A DNA stretch of 64,000 nucleotides from NCBI RefSeq assembly GCF_001428805.1, contig NZ_LMIS01000001.1, forward strand, positions 372,001 to 436,000, read 5' to 3'. The translations under genes were made by a program, and so were the position numbers. The stretch's first letter is position 1. Each line of letters begins with the position of its first letter. Source of the stretch: Aeromicrobium sp. Root236 (GTDB lineage Bacteria > Actinomycetota > Actinomycetes > Propionibacteriales > Nocardioidaceae). This document shows positions 58,354 to 64,000 of this stretch, one piece after another. Below the pieces are notes generated by a model. The model worked only from the letters and a program-made list of their open reading frames with translations, searched no databases and had not been told where the DNA came from.

Positions 58354-59574
58354 ATGATCAATCTCGAGACTCCCCGCAAGTTCCGCCCGTTCATCAAGCA
58401 GGCCCACCAGGTCGCCGAGGAGTTCCTGCGCGCCAACTCGCGCAAGTACGACCTCGCCGAGCACGCGTACCCCAAGGAGCTGGACCTGCTCGCCTCGCTG
58501 GTCGACGGCATGGGCGACTCCGGACAGGGCCAGGGTGCCGGCGCTGCCGGCGTACGCCGTGACGAGACCGACGACGAGGACAAGGGCAGCAAGGTCAAGA
58601 ACGGCACCAACATGTCGTCCGTGCTCTCGATCATCGAGATGTGCTGGGCCGATGTCGGCCTCCTGCTCTCGATGCCCCGTCAGGGCCTCGGCAACTCCGC
58701 GATCGCGTCGGTGGCCAACGAGGAGCAGCTCGAGCGCTTCAAGGGCACCTGGGCGGCGATGGCCATCACCGAGCCGAGCTTCGGCTCCGACTCGGCGGCG
58801 ATCACCACGACCGCGGTCAAGGACGGCGACGCCTACATCCTCAACGGCGAGAAGATCTTCGTGACGGCCGGTGACCGCGCCGACTCGGTCGTGGTCTGGG
58901 CGACGCTCGACAAGAACCTCGGCCGGGCCGCGATCAAGTCGTTCCTCGTGCCCAAGAGCCTGCCCGGCATCAGGGTCGAGCGGCTGGAGCACAAGCTCGG
59001 CATCCGTTCGTCCGACACCGCCGTCATCGTGCTCGACAACTGCCGAGTGCCCGCGGAGAACCTCCTCGGCAACCCGGAGATCGACACCAAGCAGGGCTTC
59101 GCCGGCGCCATGGCGACGTTCGACAACACTCGTCCCCTCGTGGCCGGCATGGCCGTGGGCTGCGCCAGAGCAGCGTTGGAGGACACCCGCCGCCTGCTGG
59201 AGGACGCCGGAGTCGTCATCGACTACGACCGCCCCGTGCAGTCGCAGTCGTACGCCGCGGCGACGTTCATCGCGATGGAGGCCGACTGGGAGGCCGCCCT
59301 GCTGCTGACCCTCGAGGCCGCGTGGCTGGCGGACAACCGCAAGCCCAACTCGATGGAGGCCTCCATGGCCAAGGCCAAGGCCGGCCGCGTGGGCAACCAG
59401 ATCACGCTGCGTTGCGTCGAGCTCGCCGGGACGCTGGGCTACAGCGAGACCGAGCTGGTGGAGAAGTGGGCGAGGGACTCCAAGATCCTCGACATCTTCG
59501 AAGGCACGCAGCAGATCCAGCAGCTCATCGTGGCTCGGCGCCTGCTCAACCTCACCTCGTCGGAGCTTCGCTGA
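58354..59574 (+). CDS. Acyl-CoA dehydrogenase (FadE23-like)
   Basis: A 406-residue acyl-CoA dehydrogenase from ATG 58354, 14 bases after the first subunit's stop. AMAITEPSFGSDSAAITTTAVKDGDAYILNGEKIFVT holds the flavin- and substrate-binding loop (read in pieces), and the C-terminal KILDIFEGTQQIQQLIVARRLL is the common family ending. A Gly/Asp-rich insert (GQGQGAGAAGVRRDETDDEDK) near residues 58-80 is unusual. Likely a heteromeric partner of the upstream protein. Confidence 0.9.
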   Translation: MINLETPRKFRPFIKQAHQVAEEFLRANSRKYDLAEHAYPKELDLLASLVDGMGDSGQGQGAGAAGVRRDETDDEDKGSKVKNGTNMSSVLSIIEMCWADVGLLLSMPRQGLGNSAIASVANEEQLERFKGTWAAMAITEPSFGSDSAAITTTAVKDGDAYILNGEKIFVTAGDRADSVVVWATLDKNLGRAAIKSFLVPKSLPGIRVERLEHKLGIRSSDTAVIVLDNCRVPAENLLGNPEIDTKQGFAGAMATFDNTRPLVAGMAVGCARAALEDTRRLLEDAGVVIDYDRPVQSQSYAAATFIAMEADWEAALLLTLEAAWLADNRKPNSMEASMAKAKAGRVGNQITLRCVELAGTLGYSETELVEKWARDSKILDIFEGTQQIQQLIVARRLLNLTSSELR

Positions 59575-59604
59575 CGGACCTGCGTTGTTCTATAGGCTGA
59601 CGCC

Positions 59605-60054
59605 ATGAGCAACGATCTCCCCAACGACCTGGACGTCGAGTTCGAGCTGACCAGGTTCGTGCGGCGGGTGCGTGCGCGCTCGCTCCGGCAGCTTCCGGAG
59701 ATCCACCCGTCGCTCGACTACGGGATGTTCCTGTTCCTCATCGCGATCTGCGATGCGCCCGACGGCATCCGCGGCTCCGAGCTGGCCGAGGGACTCGGGG
59801 TGCACAAGTCGACGGCGAGCCGGGCGATCGCGTCGCTGGAGAAGCTCGGCCTGGTCTCCCGCGTGCCCGACCCCGACGACGGGCGCGCCCAGCTGCTCGT
59901 CGCCGAGCCCGAGGCGCGGGCCAAGCTCGATGCCTACCGCAAGCGCAGCCACCAGCGGTTCTCCGCGATCCTCTCGGCCTGGGATCCCGAAGAGGTCAGC
60001 ACGTTCGCCCGCCACCTGGCGCGCCTCAACGACGCTGCCGAACAGATCCCGTGA
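59605..60054 (+). CDS. MarR-family transcriptional regulator
   Basis: A 149-residue MarR protein with the winged HTH GSELAEGLGVHKSTASRAIASLEKLGLV and the wing PDPDDGRAQLLV. TAGGCT (59593-59598) ends 6 bases before ATG 59605. It lies 31 bases after the fadE pair and could bind the inverted repeat upstream of them, though this is inference. Confidence 0.92.
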   Translation: MSNDLPNDLDVEFELTRFVRRVRARSLRQLPEIHPSLDYGMFLFLIAICDAPDGIRGSELAEGLGVHKSTASRAIASLEKLGLVSRVPDPDDGRAQLLVAEPEARAKLDAYRKRSHQRFSAILSAWDPEEVSTFARHLARLNDAAEQIP

Positions 60055-60380
60055 GGATCTTCCACCTCGCCACCGAAGAGGCCTGGGCGTCTGCGCTGGC
60101 GGCCGGTACGTACACGGTGTCGACCCTGGGCCTGCAGCTGTCCGAGGTGGGCTTCATCCACTGCTCCCAGGCTGAACAGGTCGCCGGTGTGCACGAGCGG
60201 TTCTACCGCGACGTCACCGAACCGCTGCGCCTGCTGACGATCGACACCGACCTGCTGACGTCCCGGTGGCAGCTCGATCCCGTGGAGGGCGAGCCGCTGC
60301 CGTTCCCGCACATCTACGGGCCGCTCAATGTCGATGCCGTGGTGTCCGCGGAACCGTTCAGAGCGTCAGCATCGACTTGA
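60051..60380 (+). CDS. DUF952 protein
   Basis: A 109-residue DUF952 protein: FHLATEEAWASALAAGTYTVSTLG, GFIHCSQAEQV and FPHIYGPLNVDAVV are its conserved blocks, a fold related to ADP-ribosyltransferase-like/glutathione-transferase-adjacent families. Function unknown. GTG overlaps the marR stop, and the last 23 bases overlap the convergent dehydrogenase gene. Confidence 0.88.
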   Translation: MRIFHLATEEAWASALAAGTYTVSTLGLQLSEVGFIHCSQAEQVAGVHERFYRDVTEPLRLLTIDTDLLTSRWQLDPVEGEPLPFPHIYGPLNVDAVVSAEPFRASAST

Positions 60381-61401
60381 TGGCCGTACGCTCGTCCATC
60401 GCGCGATAGCCGTCGGCGACCTGGTCCAGCGGCAGCGTCTGGTCGAACACACGGCCCGGTGACACCGCGCCGGACAGCACGTCAGGCAGGAGCTCCTCGA
60501 TGTACGCGCGTGCCGGCGCCACGCCGCCGGCGATGCCGAGGTTGCGGTAGAACATCCCGCGGACGTCGACCTCGACACCGTGCGGCACGCCGACGAAGCC
60601 GATGCGTCCGCCGGGACGGGCGCACTGCATCGCCTGCGCCATGCTCTGCTCGGTGCCGACGCACTCGAGGACGTGGTCGGCGCCGATGCCGTCGAGCATC
60701 TCGCGGACCTCGGCAGCACCCTCCTTGCCACGAGTCGCGACGATCTCGTCAGCGCCGAACTCGCGGGCCAGCTGCTGACGGTCCTCGTGGCGGGACATCG
60801 CGACGACCTTGCCTGCGCCGAGCCGCTTGGCCGCCAGGACGGCGGAGAGGCCGACCGCGCCGTCACCGACGACCGCGACCGTGCTGCCGGGCTGGACCCC
60901 GGCGAGCATCGCAGCATGGTGGCCGGTCGGGAAGACGTCGGACAACGTCAGGAGGTGCGGCACCATCGCCTCGTCAGGCTGGGCCGTCGCCACCAAGGTG
61001 CCGTCGGCCAGCGGCACGCGCACGAGCTCGCCCTGCCCACCGTCGACCGGCTGTCCCTGGCGATCGTCGACGCCCCAGAACCCGCCGCTGACGCACGAGG
61101 TGTGGATGCCGCGCTCGCAGAGCTTGCAGGTGTTGTCGGAGTACATGAAAGGCGCGATGACGAAGTCTCCCTCGTTCAGCGTCGAGACACCGGCGCCGAC
61201 CTGCTCCACGACGCCCACGAACTCGTGACCGATGCGCATGGGCTCGGTGACCTCGTTGATGCCGCGATAGGGCCACAGGTCGGAACCGCAGACGCAGGCC
61301 GCGACGACGCGCACGATGGCGTCGCCGTCGTCGTGCAGCTGCGGGGCGGGGACGTCGTCGAGGCGGATGTCATGAGGAGCGTGGAGAACGGTGGCGCGCA
61401 T
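60358..61401 (-). CDS. Zinc-dependent alcohol dehydrogenase family protein
   Basis: A 347-residue medium-chain dehydrogenase. Catalytic zinc ligands are in CVCGSDLW and the GHEFVG segment; the cofactor loop is VVGDGAVGLSAV. In the structural-zinc lobe the first Cys is replaced: YSDNTCKLCERGIHTSC has Asp where C-x-x-C usually begins, a variant known in this subfamily. CACAAT (minus strand, 61408-61413) ends 6 bases before ATG 61401. Substrate unknown. Confidence 0.9.
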   Translation of the reverse strand: MRATVLHAPHDIRLDDVPAPQLHDDGDAIVRVVAACVCGSDLWPYRGINEVTEPMRIGHEFVGVVEQVGAGVSTLNEGDFVIAPFMYSDNTCKLCERGIHTSCVSGGFWGVDDRQGQPVDGGQGELVRVPLADGTLVATAQPDEAMVPHLLTLSDVFPTGHHAAMLAGVQPGSTVAVVGDGAVGLSAVLAAKRLGAGKVVAMSRHEDRQQLAREFGADEIVATRGKEGAAEVREMLDGIGADHVLECVGTEQSMAQAMQCARPGGRIGFVGVPHGVEVDVRGMFYRNLGIAGGVAPARAYIEELLPDVLSGAVSPGRVFDQTLPLDQVADGYRAMDERTAIKSMLTL

Positions 61402-61443
61402 CTGGCCATTGTGGCAGCGCGGCCGTGTGACAGGATCGTGCGC

Positions 61444-61803
61444 ATGACTGACAAGCCTGAAGTTGACTTCATCGAGGGCCCTCCGCCCACCGAGCTCCAG
61501 ATCAAGGACCTCATCGTCGGCGACGGACCCGAGGCCGTGCCCGGCGGACTCGTCGACGTGCACTACGTCGGCGTCGAGTTCGAGACCGGCGAGCAGTTCG
61601 ACTCGTCCTGGGACCGCGGCCAGTCCGCGAAGTTCCCGCTCCCGCAGCTCATCGCCGCGTGGCAGCAGGGCATCCCGGGCATGAAGGTCGGCGGTCGCCG
61701 TCAGCTCGTCTGCCCGCCGGAGCTCGCGTACGGCCCCGCCGGCGGCGGTCACCGCCTCTCCGGCAAGACCCTCGTCTTCGTGATCGACCTGCTCGGCGTC
61801 TGA
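61444..61803 (+). CDS. FKBP-type peptidyl-prolyl isomerase
   Basis: A 119-residue single-domain FKBP: VDVHYVGVEFETGEQFDSSWDRGQ, WQQGIPGMKVGGRRQLVCPPELAYG and the closing LVFVIDLLGV strand. It speeds proline isomerisation in folding and is cytoplasmic (no signal peptide). CAGGAT (61431-61436) ends 7 bases before the ATG. Confidence 0.93.
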   Translation: MTDKPEVDFIEGPPPTELQIKDLIVGDGPEAVPGGLVDVHYVGVEFETGEQFDSSWDRGQSAKFPLPQLIAAWQQGIPGMKVGGRRQLVCPPELAYGPAGGGHRLSGKTLVFVIDLLGV

Positions 61804-61814
61804 CTCCTGGTCGG

Positions 61815-61936
61815 CGGTTTACCAAGAGGCCACGGCAAACAGCCACTCCTCAGGGCGCGTGCGCCTTGTGGGGTGGCTGTTTGCCGTGCGGGGTGTCCCG
61901 CGGGGCGAAAGTTTGCCCTGCCCTCTTGGTAAACCG
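61815..61936. repeat. 122-base nested palindrome between FKBP and hrpA
   Basis: Outer arms CGGTTTACCAAGAGG (61815-61829) and its perfect complement (61922-61936). Inside, 61831-61846 pairs perfectly over 16 bp with 61873-61888, and that stem continues inward through GGCGC/GCGCC to a GT loop. A third GTTTGCC word at 61911-61917 could compete for GGCAAAC. It fills the gap between two convergent genes; termination is likely, but the size and nesting are more than a terminator needs. Confidence 0.75.
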
Positions 61937-64000
61937 TCAGAGCCGGTCGACCAGCGCCGTCACACGCTTCACCGAGACCGGGAACGCCGTCCTGAGGTTC
62001 TGGGCCAGCAGGCTCAGGCGCAGCTCCTCCAGGGCCCAGCGGACGTGCTGGACGTCGGGGGAGAGGCGAGCCCATGGCGACATTGCGGCCGTACGTTCGT
62101 GGAACCGGGCCTCGAGCTCTTGCGCCGCCAGCAGGTCGTCCGTGAGCGGTGCCGTCAACCGTCGGCGCGCGGCCTCAAGGTAGAGCGGCAGTCGGCGCAG
62201 CTGGGTGACCCCGGCGTCACGGATGAATCCGGGATAGACGAGCCACGACAGCTGCACGCGTACGTCCTCGCCGGCCTCGGTCGCCGGGGTGGGGACGACC
62301 TCGCCGAGGGCCCGCAGCACGTCGAGAACGGTGCGGACGGCTCGCTCGGTCTCGTCGTACGCCTCGGCGCGCACCTTCTCGCGGAGCGCGTCGAACGCCT
62401 CCTCGGTCCACGCTGGACCGCCGTGGCGTACGAGCAGCTCCTCCAGGGCGGCGAGCCAGCACTCCTCGATGACGGCGGCGGCGTCCTTGTGCGGACCGGT
62501 CGACAACAGCAGCTTGGCCCGCAGGTCGAGCGCACGGCCCATCTGCGGGACCGGCGTCGCCAGTGCGAACGACAGCAGCCGGGCCTGGCCCCGTCGCATC
62601 GCCGCAGCCTGCTCGGCAGCGGAGTCCAGCACCCGCAGCGCCACCGATCCACCCTCGTCGACCAACGCGGGATAGCCGGTGACCTGACTGGCGGAGATCG
62701 TGCGGTCGATGTCGCCGACCGTCCAGGCGAGCAGGCCGGATCGCTCCTCCTGGCGGGCCACCGCTGTCAGGTCAGCGCGCACGTGGCTCGCCAGCTCGGT
62801 GCGCAGGGCGCCGAGGTCCTTGCCGCGCGACAGCTCGACGCCGTTCTCCACAACGCGGAACGTCACCCGCAGGTGTCCCGGCAGTGAGCTGAAGTCGAAG
62901 TCCTCAGGGCGTACGACCGTGCCGTTGAGTAGCCGCATCTGGCGGGCCAGCTCCTCGCTCAGGTCCGGCGCGTCGGCGTCCATCGCCTCGACGAGGCGGG
63001 GAGCGAACTGGCCGGCCGGGACGAACTCCCGGCGCAGCGCCTTGGGCAGCGATCGGATCAGCTCGGTGACGAGCTCGACGCGGTGCCCCGGCACGTGCCA
63101 GTCGAAGGCCCGGTCGTCGACGGTCAGCAGCCGGTCGACCGGCAGGTCCACCGTGACGCCGTCGTCCTCCATGCCGGGCTCGAAGGCGTACGTCAGCGGG
63201 TAGGCCTCGCCGTCGGAGTGCCACTCGCGCGGGAACTCCTCCTCGGCACTGTCCGCGTCGCGGCCGAGCATCGCGGGGTCGAACGTCAGCAGGTCCGGCT
63301 GGTCGACGCGCGTCTTCTTCCACCAGGCATCGAAGTGCCGCGTCGACACGACGTGGTCAGGCACCCGTTCGTCGTAGAACGCGTACAGCGTCTCGTCGTC
63401 GACCCGCAGGTCGCGGCGGCGCAGGCGCTCCTCGAGCTCCTCGACGTCGTGGATCATGGCCTGGTTCCTGGCCCAGAACTTGTGGTGCGTACGCCACTCG
63501 CCCTGCACGAGCGCGTGCCGGATGAACAGCTCCCTCGAGACGACGGGGTCGACACGCCCGTACTGGACCAACCGGTCGACGATGATCGGGATGCCGTAGA
63601 GCAGCACCCGTTCGCGCGCCATGACCGAGCCGCGCTTCCGCGACCAGTGCGGCTCGCTGTAGGACCGGTTGACGAGGTGCTGTCCGGCCTCCTCGACCCA
63701 CTCCGGGTGGATCTTGGCTGCGGTACGCCCCCAGAGCCGGCTCGTCTCGACGAGCTCGCCCACCATGACCATCCGCGGGGGCTTCTTGGCGAGCCCGGAG
63801 CCGGGGAAGATCATGAACTTGGCCTGCCGCGCGCCGAGGTACTCCCGGCCGTCCAGGTCGCGGAGTCCGACGTGCGACAGCAGGCCGGTGAGGAGCGCCT
63901 GGTGCACGAGGTCCGGGTCGGCGCCGGGGTTCCCGGGCCTGAGCTTGAGGTCTTTCGCGGTGCGGCGCAGCTGCGAGTGCACGTCGTGCCACTCACGGAT
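61937..64000 (-). CDS. hrpA: ATP-dependent RNA helicase HrpA-like, C-terminal part (cut by window edge)
   Basis: The frame is open to the right edge (reading ...REWHDVHSQLRR), so only the last 688 residues are visible, all C-terminal of the helicase core. GREYLGARQAKFMIFPGSGL is the OB-fold region, and the long DUF3418 tail follows (PDLLTFDPAMLG, FVPAGQFAPRLVEAMDAD, LSLLAQNLRTAFPVSVKRV). HrpA-like DEAH helicases act on mRNA and, in E. coli, rescue stalled ribosomes. It ends right at the nested palindrome shared with the FKBP gene. Confidence 0.93.
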   Translation of the reverse strand: MREWHDVHSQLRRTAKDLKLRPGNPGADPDLVHQALLTGLLSHVGLRDLDGREYLGARQAKFMIFPGSGLAKKPPRMVMVGELVETSRLWGRTAAKIHPEWVEEAGQHLVNRSYSEPHWSRKRGSVMARERVLLYGIPIIVDRLVQYGRVDPVVSRELFIRHALVQGEWRTHHKFWARNQAMIHDVEELEERLRRRDLRVDDETLYAFYDERVPDHVVSTRHFDAWWKKTRVDQPDLLTFDPAMLGRDADSAEEEFPREWHSDGEAYPLTYAFEPGMEDDGVTVDLPVDRLLTVDDRAFDWHVPGHRVELVTELIRSLPKALRREFVPAGQFAPRLVEAMDADAPDLSEELARQMRLLNGTVVRPEDFDFSSLPGHLRVTFRVVENGVELSRGKDLGALRTELASHVRADLTAVARQEERSGLLAWTVGDIDRTISASQVTGYPALVDEGGSVALRVLDSAAEQAAAMRRGQARLLSFALATPVPQMGRALDLRAKLLLSTGPHKDAAAVIEECWLAALEELLVRHGGPAWTEEAFDALREKVRAEAYDETERAVRTVLDVLRALGEVVPTPATEAGEDVRVQLSWLVYPGFIRDAGVTQLRRLPLYLEAARRRLTAPLTDDLLAAQELEARFHERTAAMSPWARLSPDVQHVRWALEELRLSLLAQNLRTAFPVSVKRVTALVDRL

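Noticed and set aside
61815..61936. An intact MITE or insertion sequence
   Set aside because: No flanking target-site duplication is seen and no transposase is present, so I call it only a palindromic element.

Overview
The window is G+C-rich actinobacterial chromosome, most likely from the Nocardioidaceae (Aeromicrobium/Nocardioides-like). I infer this from WhiA, RbpA, OpcA, the actinobacterial SUF operon, the LigC/Prim-PolC pair, FadE23/24-type dehydrogenases and frequent GTG starts. I see no tRNA, rRNA, CRISPR array, insertion sequence or prophage. No gene-free stretch exceeds 300 bases; the longest, 12035-12302, lies inside a small inserted island.

Layout. 1-381: start of a metallo-beta-lactamase-fold protein running off the left edge. 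583-8269: uvrA, uvrC, rapZ, yvcK, whiA. 8422-12034: gap, pgk, tpiA, secG, rbpA. 12018-14114: an A+T-richer island with a TIR-like effector gene and an abortive-infection-alpha (DUF4393) gene, bounded by a 17-bp imperfect repeat of the rbpA 3' end; the hairpin expected after rbpA lies beyond the island. 14206-22205 (minus): pgl, opcA, zwf, pgi, tal and tkt, the pentose phosphate operon. 22299-28161: heme A synthesis (ctaB, ctaA), an ABC-2 exporter and three less certain genes. 28212-31559: ATP-dependent ligase LigC, a RelA/SpoT-type alarmone synthetase, a small unknown gene and a Prim-Pol. 31684-36298: DUF2786 protein, membrane protein, YbaK-type deacylase, MMPL transporter. 36346-42846: sufR-sufB-sufD-Rieske-sufC-sufS-sufU-sufT. 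42965-46152: zinc-ribbon/TerB protein, an ABC-F ATPase behind a structured leader with a tiny ORF, and a peptidase E homologue. 46179-56832: SURF1, moaA, dodecin, an MFS/ArsR divergent pair, serB, an ABC ATPase-NfeD-SPFH operon, a PEBP-like protein, an SpoU-type methyltransferase and peptide deformylase. 57023-61803: FadE24/FadE23-like pair, MarR, DUF952, a zinc alcohol dehydrogenase and an FKBP. 61937-64000: C-terminal part of an HrpA-like helicase, running off the right edge.

A strong regularity helps set starts. Twenty-two ORFs have a TANNNT hexamer ending exactly 6-7 bases before the ATG/GTG, and six more have CANNNT there. This is the actinobacterial leaderless-mRNA arrangement, and I used it to choose starts, including both island genes.

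The most interesting items are the rbpA-linked defence-like island, the ABC-F leader (leaderless 7-codon ORF plus a long-range stem closing on the ABC-F start), a 122-base nested palindrome at 61815-61936, a SufR-type operator placed over the sufR start, and a divergent promoter whose two -10 hexamers overlap.
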